Shown here in pieces: positions 15,018 through 24,044 of a DNA stretch of 27,199 nt. This DNA comes from Deltaproteobacteria bacterium (GTDB lineage Bacteria; Desulfobacterota; Desulfobacteria; Desulfobacterales; UBA11574). Each line of letters opens with the position of its first letter. Positions within the stretch are counted from its first letter, which is position 1. Both the position numbers and the translations under genes were made by a program. The notes below the pieces were generated by a model, which saw nothing but the letters and a program-made list of their open reading frames with translations, searched no databases and was not told the origin of the DNA. Location of the stretch: NCBI GenBank assembly GCA_019313505.1, contig JAFDBA010000036.1:1-27199 (forward strand). The letters run 5' to 3'.

Positions 15018-15809
15018 ATGTATATTCATAAGATTCAAGCAAGAGATTTGCCAGACCTCTGGTTTCAGGCTGTTCATGATATTCTTGATCATGGACGACG
15101 GTTTAAAATAGATCGAGGCAGTTACGCCGGCCAGACAAGGCTGGAATATGATTATTTTTTCGGTCATGTCATGCATCCATCTTCAGAGCCACTTCTGCCG
15201 GACATCCCCCCGGCCTGCGGGATCCCCAATCCGGTAGAACAGGAATACATCTATGGTGGTGAAGGGCATGCAAGATCGTACATAGAATACCTTATGACGG
15301 ACCAAAAAGAACCCGGGGAATCGTACACATACGGTGAACGTCTCACAAGAGCGCCCCTTACGGGTGAAAAACTTGCGTGGTGGGAACAGGGTAAATCCGA
15401 GATAATAGATAAAAGAGAGGTCGATGGTAAATCTGTTTTTGAAGAAAACGGGAACCTTTATTTGAATCAGATAGAGTGGATTATTCAGACATATAAAGAG
15501 TACGGAAGCAGAAATAATCAAATGGTATTACAGGTTGCACATCCTTCTGATCTTACTCTTTTAGACCCCCCGTGCCTGCGATCCATTGATACACGCATAC
15601 AGGATGAAACCCTTCATTTTATTATATATTTTCGATCATGGGATCTGTGGGGAGGTATGCCTGCGAATCTTGCCGGAATTCAAAATCTAAAAAGCTATAT
15701 AGCCGGGGAGATAGGCGTGAAAGACGGCGAAATGATTGTTGAAAGCAAAGGGTTACACTTATACGGCTATGCCGAAGATCTTGCAAAATTAAGATGTATG
15801 AAAACCTGA
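15018..15809 (+). CDS. Thymidylate synthase (archaeal-like ThyA family)
   Basis: The 263-residue protein has the thymidylate synthase C-terminal core: catalytic Cys186 in DPPCLRSIDTR, YFRSWD (204-209), GMPANLAGIQNL with Asn217, the residue that selects dUMP over dCMP, and SKGLHLYGYAEDLA. Its N-terminal half is unlike E. coli ThyA and resembles the shorter archaeal-type synthases. It converts dUMP to dTMP with methylene-folate or methylene-pterin. A deoxycytidylate hydroxymethylase would normally have Asp at the Asn217 position, so the synthase is preferred. It starts two bases after the gyrB stop and is probably in the dnaN-gyrB operon. It looks less AT-rich than dnaN. Confidence 0.88.
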   Translation: MYIHKIQARDLPDLWFQAVHDILDHGRRFKIDRGSYAGQTRLEYDYFFGHVMHPSSEPLLPDIPPACGIPNPVEQEYIYGGEGHARSYIEYLMTDQKEPGESYTYGERLTRAPLTGEKLAWWEQGKSEIIDKREVDGKSVFEENGNLYLNQIEWIIQTYKEYGSRNNQMVLQVAHPSDLTLLDPPCLRSIDTRIQDETLHFIIYFRSWDLWGGMPANLAGIQNLKSYIAGEIGVKDGEMIVESKGLHLYGYAEDLAKLRCMKT

Positions 15810-15836
15810 CCCGGAAAAGTGCTAAAGCCCCTACGA

Positions 15837-17219
15837 TCAAAATTCAATGCTATTCGGTGTTCTTGGAAAAGGAATAACATCCCTGATATTGGATATACCG
15901 GTCATCAGCATCAATAAACGTTCGAATCCCAGACCAAAACCACTATGCTCTACACTTCCGAACCGGCGGGAGTCTATGTACCACCAGTAAGCGTCTTTTG
16001 ACATTTTCGTCTCGTCCATCCGTTTTTCAAGTATTTCTATTCGTTCTTCGCGCTGGCTTCCGCCTATGATTTCTCCAATTTTCGGTACCAGAACATCCAT
16101 AGCCGCCACGGTCTTGTTGTCATGGTTTAAACGCATGTAAAATGGTTTTATGGTTTTAGGGTAATCAAAGATAATCAAAGGTTTTTTAAAGTGATGTTCC
16201 GTAAGGTAACGTTCATGCTCGGTCTGGAGATCCATTCCGAATTCAATATCATATACAAATTTTCCACTCGATTTTTTTAAAATTTCAACAGCCAAACTGT
16301 ATGGAATTCGCTCAAAATTTGATGATGCAATATTTTCAAGGGTTGACAAAAGACTTTTATCTACAAAATTTGCAAATAGTTCGAGATCATCGATGGATTT
16401 GTTGAGAATAAAAGTAGTGAGATATTTAATGATTTCCTCGGCAAGGTTCATGTTTCCTTCAAGGTTGCAGAACGCCATTTCCGGTTCCACCATCCAGAAC
16501 TCGGCAACATGTCGGCTGGTGTGAGAGTTTTCAGCCCTGAACGTGGGGCCAAAGGTGTAAACATCACCCAAAGCTAGGGCAAACATTTCGGCGGACAGCT
16601 GACCGGAGACCGTAAGATTGGCCTCGGCGCCAAAAAAATCCTGGGCATAGTCGGTTATTCCGTTTTTTTTGGGCAGATTTTCCAGAGCCAGAGTTGTAAC
16701 CCGGAACAATTCTCCCGCGCCTTCACAGTCGGAACCGGTTATGATCGGAGAATGAATATATTGAAAACCCCTGTCCCTGAAAAAATTATGTATGGCATAT
16801 GAAAGTTCGGATCTTATCCTAAATACGGCGCCATACTTATTGGTCCTGGGTCTTAAATGGGCAATTGTTCTTAAAAATTCGTCAGTATGACGTTTTTTCT
16901 GCAGAGGATATGAATCAGGAGCAAGACTGACAATCTCAAATCGATCAGCCAGAACTTCCCATCGCTGTCCGGTGCCCATCGATTCCACAAGTTTACCGCT
17001 GATAATTACCGCTGATCCTGTTGAAAGTCTGGCGATATTCATGTAATTATTTAAGGAGCTATTAGCAACGATCTGGATATTCTTGAGGCATGAGCCGTCG
17101 TTGACTTCGACAAATGAAAAACCTTTTGAGTTACGACGGGTTCTAACCCATCCTTTTACAAGCACGTTATCCATTTGGGCATCTGATTTTAATAGTTGTA
17201 TTATTTTGGTACGTTTCAT
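15837..17219 (-). CDS. asnS: Asparaginyl-tRNA synthetase
   Basis: The 460-residue class II synthetase has an N-terminal OB-fold anticodon-binding domain (VKGWVRTRRNSKGFSFVEVNDG, 21-42). Its catalytic core includes motif 2 (FRAENSHTSRHVAEFWMVEPE, from 227) and motif 3 (GFGLGFERLLM, from 427). The ending IRDVIPFPRTP is typical of AsnS and not of aspartyl enzymes. It attaches asparagine to tRNA-Asn. The start has GGAGATG upstream and lies 13 bases after the htrA stop, so the two form a minus-strand pair. It is convergent with the thymidylate synthase, with 27 bases between. Confidence 0.96.
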   Translation of the reverse strand: MKRTKIIQLLKSDAQMDNVLVKGWVRTRRNSKGFSFVEVNDGSCLKNIQIVANSSLNNYMNIARLSTGSAVIISGKLVESMGTGQRWEVLADRFEIVSLAPDSYPLQKKRHTDEFLRTIAHLRPRTNKYGAVFRIRSELSYAIHNFFRDRGFQYIHSPIITGSDCEGAGELFRVTTLALENLPKKNGITDYAQDFFGAEANLTVSGQLSAEMFALALGDVYTFGPTFRAENSHTSRHVAEFWMVEPEMAFCNLEGNMNLAEEIIKYLTTFILNKSIDDLELFANFVDKSLLSTLENIASSNFERIPYSLAVEILKKSSGKFVYDIEFGMDLQTEHERYLTEHHFKKPLIIFDYPKTIKPFYMRLNHDNKTVAAMDVLVPKIGEIIGGSQREERIEILEKRMDETKMSKDAYWWYIDSRRFGSVEHSGFGLGFERLLMLMTGISNIRDVIPFPRTPNSIEF

Positions 17220-17232
17220 ACATCATCTCCAT

Positions 17233-18657
17233 TTATAATTTTACGGTAACATTATAGAGTTGATCTTCTCGCTGCAAAACTATTACAAGAGATTCTTTTT
17301 GGCGGTATTTTATAATGGCCTGCTCAAAATCTTTAATGTTTTTAATGGTTATACCCTCTATTTGCCGTATAACGTCTCCTGGTCTTGCGCCGATACGGGC
17401 CAGGAAAGATTGACTATTAATATCTGAAATAAGCACGCCCTGTTTTGCAAAAGTTTTATGGGAATAACGGTTTTTAGTTGAAAGATTTTCAACAGCGATT
17501 CCCAGCAGGTTATAACCGAGATTCAGAGCCAGTTCTTTCGGAAATACCGATGTCTTTACCGAAACAGTTTTGGTTTTGCCGTCTCGCCAGATAGTTATAT
17601 TTATTTTTTCTCCGGCTGCGATACCGTTCATTACACCATGGAAATCTTTTTCAGAAAGAATGTCCCCTGTTTTAATCGAAACAATAATATCTCCCTCACG
17701 AATGCCGGATTTTCGGGCAGGGCCGATCTTTTCAGCTTTTTTGACCAGGACCCCTTTGATAGCCGATGATTTTAGATATCGTGCAAGGTCTGAATCAATG
17801 TTCTGTACGGTGATACCGATCCATGCCGGAATAACCTCTCCGAATTGTATAAGATCAGAAACTATTCGTTTTGCAGTATTAATCGGTATGGCAAAGCCTA
17901 TGCCCTGAGCTTTGGCATAGATTGCAGTATTTATACCTATAAGTTCTCCGTTTATGTTAAGCAGCGGTCCACCGCTATTGCCGGGATTAATTGAGGCATC
18001 GGTCTGTATAAAATTGTGGTAGACCATGTCTTCAGTCCTTACGCTTCTGTTTATAGCACTGATAACACCGGTTGTGACAGTGTTCGAAAAACCGAAAGGG
18101 TTGCCGATAGCAATTACCGTTTCGCCGATCATCAGATCAGTTGAATTGCTCATTATAATGTCTGGTAGGGCTTTTGGGGAAGAAATACGCAGAACCGCCA
18201 AGTCAGAATCGGGATCTGCTCCCACAATCCGTGCCTTGAATTCTCGCCCGTCTTTAAGACCGACAGTGATTGTTTTGCTTTTGACAATAACATGTTCATT
18301 GGTTAGGATAAAACCACGCTTGCCGTCGATAATAACTCCGGAGCCTAGACTGGTTCGTTTATATCGTTGTTCAAACCCAGGATCGAAAAAGTTATTAAAA
18401 AAATTTTCGAAAGAAGGATCAATACCGAATCCAGGAAAAGGGTTAGCCCGCTTGCGAACTTCAACCTCCGAGCTTATATTAACGACAACGGGACTGACTT
18501 TTCTAACAGCGATCACAACAGCGCTTTCCCGCAGCTTCTCAGCGGCAAGACTGTCAGGGGGTTTAAAAAAAAGCATAATAGAAACAATAAAAAAGGCAAT
18601 CACCGAAATTAACAGTTTGTTATTGCTTTGTGTTTTTATCTTTGGCATTTTAGACAC
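17233..18657 (-). CDS. htrA: HtrA/DegP-family periplasmic serine protease with two PDZ domains
   Basis: The 474-residue protein has an N-terminal membrane helix (~14-30) that acts as signal or anchor, possibly cleaved after SLAA. A trypsin-like domain follows with triad His122 (LTNEHV), Asp152 (DSDLAVL) and Ser228 (NPGNSGGP). Two PDZ domains (~265-350 and ~380-465) complete it. DegP-like enzymes degrade or hold misfolded proteins in the periplasm. It is the first gene of the minus-strand pair with asnS and is divergent from the radical SAM gene across 76 bases. Assignment to DegP or DegQ is not resolved by sequence reading. Confidence 0.95.
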   Translation of the reverse strand: MSKMPKIKTQSNNKLLISVIAFFIVSIMLFFKPPDSLAAEKLRESAVVIAVRKVSPVVVNISSEVEVRKRANPFPGFGIDPSFENFFNNFFDPGFEQRYKRTSLGSGVIIDGKRGFILTNEHVIVKSKTITVGLKDGREFKARIVGADPDSDLAVLRISSPKALPDIIMSNSTDLMIGETVIAIGNPFGFSNTVTTGVISAINRSVRTEDMVYHNFIQTDASINPGNSGGPLLNINGELIGINTAIYAKAQGIGFAIPINTAKRIVSDLIQFGEVIPAWIGITVQNIDSDLARYLKSSAIKGVLVKKAEKIGPARKSGIREGDIIVSIKTGDILSEKDFHGVMNGIAAGEKINITIWRDGKTKTVSVKTSVFPKELALNLGYNLLGIAVENLSTKNRYSHKTFAKQGVLISDINSQSFLARIGARPGDVIRQIEGITIKNIKDFEQAIIKYRQKESLVIVLQREDQLYNVTVKL

Positions 18658-18733
18658 CGTTATAATAATATTAAAATTTCCGTGACACGACAGCTTATTT
18701 TAAAAAACCAAACTCGCACTAAAAACATATATC

Positions 18734-21238
18734 ATGAGTATAACAACCATTCAAGATATCTTACCCCTGGTAGAACAGCCCAGCCGTTATTTAGGCTCGG
18801 AAATAAATACGATTAAAAAAGACCACAGCAATGTCAACCTATGTTTTGCTCTTGCTTTTCCAGACCTCTATGAAATAGGCACATCGCATTTTGGCCTTCA
18901 GATTCTTTATCATATCCTGAACCGTAATCCTGAGATAGCTGCTGAACGGGTTTTTACTCCCGGGGTCGATATGGAACTTTACCTCAGATCATCCGGCATT
19001 CCGATTATGTCCATGGAATCTCATAAACCCCTGGACCAATTTGATATCATTGGTTTTAGTCTGCTTTATGAACTTAACTATACAAATATACTTACCATGC
19101 TAGAGTTAGCACATATCCCCTTTTTTACAAGACAAAGAGACGATGCACACCCTTTTATTATTGCAGGCGGTCCCTGCACTTGTAATCCGGAACCGGTTGC
19201 AGATTTTTTCGATGCTATTGTGGTTGGAGACGGGGAAAATGTGATCATGGAGATGTCCCGCGCCTGGATTACATGGCAAGAGAGGGGCAAGAGCGATAAG
19301 AAAACTCTTTTGAGAAACTGGTCCCATATTGAAGGTGTCTATGTCCCTTTGTTTTTTAAACCCAAATATGATGAAAAAGGTTTTCAGTTCCTTGTACCCG
19401 AATTCTCAGCATATAAGACGGTTAAAAGAGCAATTGTTGATGATCTTGACAATGCACCGTTTCCGGATGCACCGATAATTCCTTACGGCAAACCGGTGCA
19501 TGATCGTCTTCGGATTGAATTAGCTAGAGGATGCACCAGGGGTTGCCGATTCTGTCAGGCCGGAATGATATATCGTCCAGTCCGTGAACGATCCTTAAAA
19601 ACCCTATTGTCTCTTTCGGATGCTTGTATTGCTTCAACCGGTTATGAGGACATGTCTCTTTTATCATTAAGTACAGGGGATTATGAATGTATATTGCCGC
19701 TCATGGAAAGTCTGATGAACCGTTATAAGTCCCGCCGTATAGCGGTTTCATTACCGTCACTTCGTGTTGGCACATTAACACCGAAGCTCATGCAGCTTGT
19801 GAAAAGGGTTAGGAAAACAGGTTTTACCATAGCACCGGAAGCCGGCAGCCAGCGGCTCCGGGATGTTATTAATAAAAACATAACGCAAGAAGAGATTGAA
19901 AATACAGTTAAAAATGCATTTAGCCTTGACTGGCAGGTGATAAAACTCTATTTTATGGTCGGTCTTCCCACCGAAACCAATGATGATTTACAGGCAATTG
20001 TTGATCTTGTAAAAAAACTGCGTAAGATCAAAGGACCTAACGGACGAAGGGGTAAACTCAATGTAAGTGTGACAACATTTATTCCAAAACCCCACACCCC
20101 TTTTCAATGGACTTCTCAGATTTCTTTGGCTGATTCCCAGCAGAAGATACGATGGTTAAAAAGGAACCTTAAAATGTCCGGTGTTCAGTTTAAATGGCAA
20201 AATCCTGAAGTCAGTATAATTGAAGGTCTTTGGGCTCGTGGTGACAGGCGCCTTAGCCGATTACTGGTGAATGCATACAAAAAAGGGTGTAAATTCGATG
20301 GCTGGAGCGACAAGTTTAAGTATCAATTATGGCAAGATGCTTTATGCGACGAGGGTGTGGATATCGATTTTTATACAACGCATTTCAGAGATACGGCTGA
20401 ACCGTTGCCATGGGATTATATTGATACAAAAGTTACAAAAGATTTTTTAAAGAGCGAATTAAAAAAAGCCGAAAAGGGCGAACATACTGTGGATTGTCGC
20501 GGTGGTGATTGTAACAGCTGCGGTGTTTGTGACTTTAAAATTATTGAGCCCAAGGTATTTGACAACTATGAAGAAGGGGTCTTAAAAAAATTTGTGGCAG
20601 ACGATATTAAAGAAACGTTTCATAAAAAGCTAAAGATATCATTTTCAAAACAGGGCCAGGCAAAATATTTTGGACATCTTGAACTGGTTAAAATTTTTTT
20701 GCGTGCTATCAATCGCGTAGGAATACCGATTAAATATTCAGAAGGTTTTCATCCAAAGCCGAAAATTTCATTTGAAGATCCGCTTCCTGTTGGTTTGGAA
20801 AGCCTGAACGAATCTTTTTATTTATCATTGCGTGGGGATGTTAAAGCACAGAGTATTGTAGATCGATTAAATAAACATCTTCCCAAAGGTCTTGCTGTTT
20901 TTAACTGTCAGATTGTCCGGGCAAAGTCTGTTTCTAAGGTGTCGTCGTCAGCAACCTATGTGGTTACAAAAAAAGATGGTTTTTTTGATGAACAAGGCTT
21001 AAAATGTTTTGTAAACAGCCAAGAGTTTATTGTTATGCGAACCAGATCAAAAGGGAAAACAAAAAAAATAGATTTAAAAGAGATGGTTTTAAAAATAGAG
21101 TTGTCTGCTCCAAATGAACTAAAGATGATACTAAGAACAGAACCGGGCAAAACTGTACGACCTTTTGAGGTTATGGAAAAAATATTCTGTATGCCCATGG
21201 AAGAAATGAAACAGGCTGCTATTGTTAAATTGTTTTAG
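18734..21238 (+). CDS. TIGR03960-type B12-binding radical SAM protein fused to a TIGR03936/DUF2344 domain
   Basis: The 834-residue protein has an N-terminal B12-binding-like segment (~35-170, with FALAFPDLYEIGTSHFG and IIAGGPCTCNPEPVADFFD). A radical SAM core follows with the cluster triad Cys267, Cys271 and Cys274 in RGCTRGCRFCQAG. A C-terminal domain (~630-834, beginning KLKISFSKQGQAKYFGHLELVKIF) belongs to the DUF2344 family. A cysteine cluster (VDCRGGDCNSCGVCDF, near 590-605) links them. The family often sits just before RNase E/G and ribosomal-protein genes in deltaproteobacteria and clostridia; its reaction is unknown, though an RNA or ribosome target is often suspected. Here rng follows after 75 bases. 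Confidence 0.9.
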   Translation: MSITTIQDILPLVEQPSRYLGSEINTIKKDHSNVNLCFALAFPDLYEIGTSHFGLQILYHILNRNPEIAAERVFTPGVDMELYLRSSGIPIMSMESHKPLDQFDIIGFSLLYELNYTNILTMLELAHIPFFTRQRDDAHPFIIAGGPCTCNPEPVADFFDAIVVGDGENVIMEMSRAWITWQERGKSDKKTLLRNWSHIEGVYVPLFFKPKYDEKGFQFLVPEFSAYKTVKRAIVDDLDNAPFPDAPIIPYGKPVHDRLRIELARGCTRGCRFCQAGMIYRPVRERSLKTLLSLSDACIASTGYEDMSLLSLSTGDYECILPLMESLMNRYKSRRIAVSLPSLRVGTLTPKLMQLVKRVRKTGFTIAPEAGSQRLRDVINKNITQEEIENTVKNAFSLDWQVIKLYFMVGLPTETNDDLQAIVDLVKKLRKIKGPNGRRGKLNVSVTTFIPKPHTPFQWTSQISLADSQQKIRWLKRNLKMSGVQFKWQNPEVSIIEGLWARGDRRLSRLLVNAYKKGCKFDGWSDKFKYQLWQDALCDEGVDIDFYTTHFRDTAEPLPWDYIDTKVTKDFLKSELKKAEKGEHTVDCRGGDCNSCGVCDFKIIEPKVFDNYEEGVLKKFVADDIKETFHKKLKISFSKQGQAKYFGHLELVKIFLRAINRVGIPIKYSEGFHPKPKISFEDPLPVGLESLNESFYLSLRGDVKAQSIVDRLNKHLPKGLAVFNCQIVRAKSVSKVSSSATYVVTKKDGFFDEQGLKCFVNSQEFIVMRTRSKGKTKKIDLKEMVLKIELSAPNELKMILRTEPGKTVRPFEVMEKIFCMPMEEMKQAAIVKLF

Positions 21239-21261
21239 AATATCAAGGTTTGGTTAATTTT

Positions 21262-21277
21262 GACGGTCTCGTAAAAA
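21262..21277 (+). repeat. GAYGGYNNNGTAAAAA repeat core
   Basis: Reads GACGGTCTCGTAAAAA, followed by GTC. It is the same family as the copies at 2181, 2290 and 2316 and sits in the 75-base gap before rng. Confidence 0.6.
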
Positions 21278-21295
21278 GTCACGAATTCAACTATA

Positions 21296-21311
21296 GATGG
21301 CTAAGTAAAAA
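21296..21311 (+). repeat. GAYGGYNNNGTAAAAA repeat core touching the rng start
   Basis: Reads GATGGCTAAGTAAAAA and is followed by GG and the rng ATG. The first seven bases match the copy at 2181 exactly. It is 34 bases downstream of, and in the same direction as, the copy at 21262. Confidence 0.55.
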
Positions 21312-21313
21312 GG

Positions 21314-22855
21314 ATGTATAAAAAAATAATCATAAATATGGCAGAACATGAAACACGGGTTGCTCTTCTTGAAGATGGGAATATAGCGGAACTCTTTATC
21401 GAGCGTGGAGATGTTTCAGACATTGCCGGTAATATTTACAAGGGAAAGGTGCAGCGAGTGCTACCGGGTATGCAGGCCGCTTTTGTGGACATTGGACTTG
21501 AGCAGGCCGCTTTTATATATGTAAGTGATATAAATGACGGAAGATATAGTAAAGTTGAAAACTTCCTGATAGAAAAGAAGGAAGATGAAGTCGATTCCTT
21601 GAACATCAATAGCCCCGGCCTTTCTCCGTCCTTGATTAACTACGAATATCATATAGAGGAAATGATTACAGAAGGTCAGGATATAATGGTTCAGGCCGCC
21701 AAAGCGCCTTTAGGCTCTAAAGGGGCTCGTGTAACAACGCATATATCTCTTCCCGGCCGCTTTCTTGTGCTTGTGCCAACATCTGATCATATAGGAATAT
21801 CACGTAAAATAGAGGATGAAACAGAACGGAATCGGTTAAAGGAAATCGTTGAATCTTTACGTAGAGACAATTTCGGTTATATTGTCAGAACCGCTGCAGA
21901 AGATGTCCAAAAAGAAAAAATCGCATATGAAATGGGGTTTTTAAAAAATTTGTGGGACAACATACAAAACAAATACCAGACAGCTCCGGCGCCTTCTCTT
22001 TTACATAAAGAAGTTACAATTAGCCTTCGTGCCGTACGGGATTTGCTGCTGAACGAAGCTGAAAAACTTATCATCGATTCCCGTTCCGGTTATGAGTCTA
22101 TTCTTTCGTTTCTCGACTCGTTTGTTCCCAGTCTAAAAGATTCTGTGGAGTTTTATGAGGGTCTTGAGCCGATTTTTGATGCCTATAATTTAGAGGGCGA
22201 TATTTCACGTGCTCTAACAAAGAAGGTGTGGCTAAAATCAGGTGGTTACATCGTAATAGAACATACAGAGGCACTTATCGCAATCGATGTAAATACCGGA
22301 CGCTTTGTCGGCAAGTATAACCTGGAAGAAACAATTTTAAAGACCAATTTAGAAGCAGTGAAGGAAATTGCATATCAAATCCGCCTCCGGGATATCGGTG
22401 GTATTATAATTATCGATTTTATCGATATGAAAAAGAAGTCTAATCAGGAGAAAGTTTTTAATGCGTTAAAGCAGGTTCTTTTGAAGGATAAAAGTAAAAC
22501 CCATATCCTTCCCATATCGGAGATGGGTCTGATACAGATGACGAGAAAGCGGATCAGGAAGTCCCTTACCAGGATTCTATGTGAGCCGTGCTTTTATTGT
22601 GATGGGGAAGGGTATTTGATATCAGGGCAGACAATATGTTATAATATATACAGGGAAATACTCCGTGAATCACGAGACATGATGGGAGTCAAGGTGAGCT
22701 TGAGAGTAAATCCTGCCATTGCCGAACTGCTTCATGGCGAGGAAAACCATCTTATCGTCTCCCTTGAAAGAATTATAGGAAAACAGATTGTAATATATCC
22801 CAACTCACAGCTTCATATGGAAGAATTTGATGTTTTAGAAATGCTAAAAGATTAA
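21314..22855 (+). CDS. rng: Ribonuclease G (Rne/Rng family)
   Basis: The 513-residue endoribonuclease starts IIINMAEHETRVALLEDG, has an S1 RNA-binding domain (~37-130) with an insert of about 30 residues, a 5'-sensor region and the DNase I-like catalytic site: Asp325 and Asn327 (AIDVNTGR) and Asp368 (IIDFIDM). The zinc-link cysteines Cys426 and Cys429 follow in CFYCDGEG, with an extra Cys423 before them. It cuts single-stranded RNA and in E. coli matures the 16S rRNA 5' end. There is no long C-terminal scaffold, so it is RNase G-like in size. The leader is unusual: the ribosome site would be the AAAAAGG directly against the ATG, part of a repeat. Confidence 0.93.
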   Translation: MYKKIIINMAEHETRVALLEDGNIAELFIERGDVSDIAGNIYKGKVQRVLPGMQAAFVDIGLEQAAFIYVSDINDGRYSKVENFLIEKKEDEVDSLNINSPGLSPSLINYEYHIEEMITEGQDIMVQAAKAPLGSKGARVTTHISLPGRFLVLVPTSDHIGISRKIEDETERNRLKEIVESLRRDNFGYIVRTAAEDVQKEKIAYEMGFLKNLWDNIQNKYQTAPAPSLLHKEVTISLRAVRDLLLNEAEKLIIDSRSGYESILSFLDSFVPSLKDSVEFYEGLEPIFDAYNLEGDISRALTKKVWLKSGGYIVIEHTEALIAIDVNTGRFVGKYNLEETILKTNLEAVKEIAYQIRLRDIGGIIIIDFIDMKKKSNQEKVFNALKQVLLKDKSKTHILPISEMGLIQMTRKRIRKSLTRILCEPCFYCDGEGYLISGQTICYNIYREILRESRDMMGVKVSLRVNPAIAELLHGEENHLIVSLERIIGKQIVIYPNSQLHMEEFDVLEMLKD

Positions 22856-23077
22856 TGGCGCTTTAACGTTTTAATTATTTCAAATTTATCTCTTCGAAAA
22901 AAGTTAATGCAGATTTTAGGCGCCATGTTTTTTTTGGGTATTGACAATATAAAAAGGTTGTGTTTTCATAGTAGGGTTTCAGTTAATCAATTTCGGCCTG
23001 TTCGACCGGCAGGAAAAGACTTTGTTTCTTTTTGGGCAATTATCCAGGCCGAGCATTATAGTTAAGGATGTTACATT

Positions 23078-23212
23078 ATGAAAAGAACTTATCAACCAAG
23101 CAGAATAAAACGTGCACGAACACACGGGTTTTTAAAAAGAATGTCAACCAAGCAGGGGAGAAGGGTTATTAACAGGAGAAGGTCTAAAGGGAGAACCCGT
23201 TTGTCGGTATAA
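23078..23212 (+). CDS. rpmH: Ribosomal protein L34
   Basis: The 44-residue protein reads MKRTYQPSRIKRARTHGFLK and continues with RMSTKQGRRVINRRRSKGRT, the universal L34 sequence. It is a component of the large ribosomal subunit. An AAGGAT site lies eight bases before the ATG. It starts the conserved rpmH-rnpA-yidD-yidC-khpB-mnmE cluster. In many bacteria dnaA is just upstream; here rng takes that place. Confidence 0.97.
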   Translation: MKRTYQPSRIKRARTHGFLKRMSTKQGRRVINRRRSKGRTRLSV

Positions 23213-23283
23213 CAAGCATCGTTTTTGGTCTAAATAATACAATAAACACATAAATAGCAATAGGTTGCAGAGGATAACGCCTT

Positions 23284-23637
23284 TTGCGCTTTTTTTTTAC
23301 CAAGGCATACAGAATTCTGAAACGTTCCGAGTTCCTTCGATTGGCCAAAACCGGCAAGAAAACTCAAAATGAACACTTTGTGGCTATATTTTCTCCGGGT
23401 CGATTTCAAAGTACACGTCTTGGTGTGACAGTAGCGAGAAAGGTGGGAAACGCAACAATACGAAACAGGATTAAACGGTTTACTCGCGAAATTTTTCGGC
23501 TGAACAGGCACATTATTACAGGTTACTGGGATATAAATATCATAGCAAAGAAAAAGGCTGCCAACCTATCATCAAAACAAGCATTTTTATCCCTGCAAAA
23601 CATTTTTAACAGTATATCAAGGAGTCGTGGCAATTAA
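23284..23637 (+). CDS. rnpA: Ribonuclease P protein component
   Basis: The 117-residue basic protein has KAYRILKRSEF at its start and the family signature RNRIKRFTREIFR (about residues 60-72). It assists the RNase P RNA in removing tRNA 5' leaders. The only start in frame is TTG at 23284, because a TAA lies three codons upstream and the first ATG-free stretch runs on; AGAGGA at 23269-23274 is nine bases before it and supports it. It follows rpmH by 71 bases and overlaps yidD by 11. Confidence 0.93.
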   Translation: MRFFFTKAYRILKRSEFLRLAKTGKKTQNEHFVAIFSPGRFQSTRLGVTVARKVGNATIRNRIKRFTREIFRLNRHIITGYWDINIIAKKKAANLSSKQAFLSLQNIFNSISRSRGN

Positions 23638-23854
23638 TCGAATCTTTCGGATAATTCCCTTATTTTTGATAAGGGCATATCAATTAATATTGTCCCCGGT
23701 TTTGGCTCCCTCGTGTCGTTTTTATCCAACCTGTTCTGAATATGCCTATCAGGCTATTTCGCGTTATGGACTACTTAAAGGGTTTTCCCTTGCCTTAAAG
23801 AGAATTTTGAAGTGCCATCCCTTTAATCCAGGGGGAATCGATTCTGTTCCTTAA
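23627..23854 (+). CDS. yidD: YidD membrane protein insertion efficiency factor
   Basis: The 75-residue protein has an amphipathic N-terminal helix (FLIRAYQLILSPVL) and the family core CRFYPTCSEYAYQAISRYG followed by CHPFNPGGIDSVP. YidD sits on the inner membrane and helps YidC/Sec-dependent insertion. The best start is GTG at 23627, which overlaps the end of rnpA. AAGGAG at 23619-23624 is only two bases before it, so initiation is probably coupled to rnpA translation. Family assignment is certain, the exact start less so. Confidence 0.92.
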   Translation: MAINRIFRIIPLFLIRAYQLILSPVLAPSCRFYPTCSEYAYQAISRYGLLKGFSLALKRILKCHPFNPGGIDSVP

Positions 23855-24044
23855 AGCGCAATATACTACAACCTTGATAGAACAGTATTGGTATACATAA
23901 TGCCGGTTTTAAACGGGAACATGTATGCCAACCTTCTATCAATCCCACAAAGATATTTACTCCTCTGCACCCAAAGGATAAAAACCATTCATTTTTGTCT
24001 GACCGGAAATTATTTCTGGCCATTACTGAATATTGGAGAAGAGA

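Noticed and set aside
22855..22935. Possible rng terminator: ATGGCGC and GCGCCAT followed by eight T residues
   Set aside because: The 7-bp stem closes a loop of 58 bases, and GGCGCC is self-complementary, so the pairing is unconvincing.
22941..22972. TTGACA as -35 of an rpmH promoter
   Set aside because: No acceptable -10 at 16-18 bases; the best hexamer (CATAGT) is 20 bases away. A promoter is likely here but I cannot place it.
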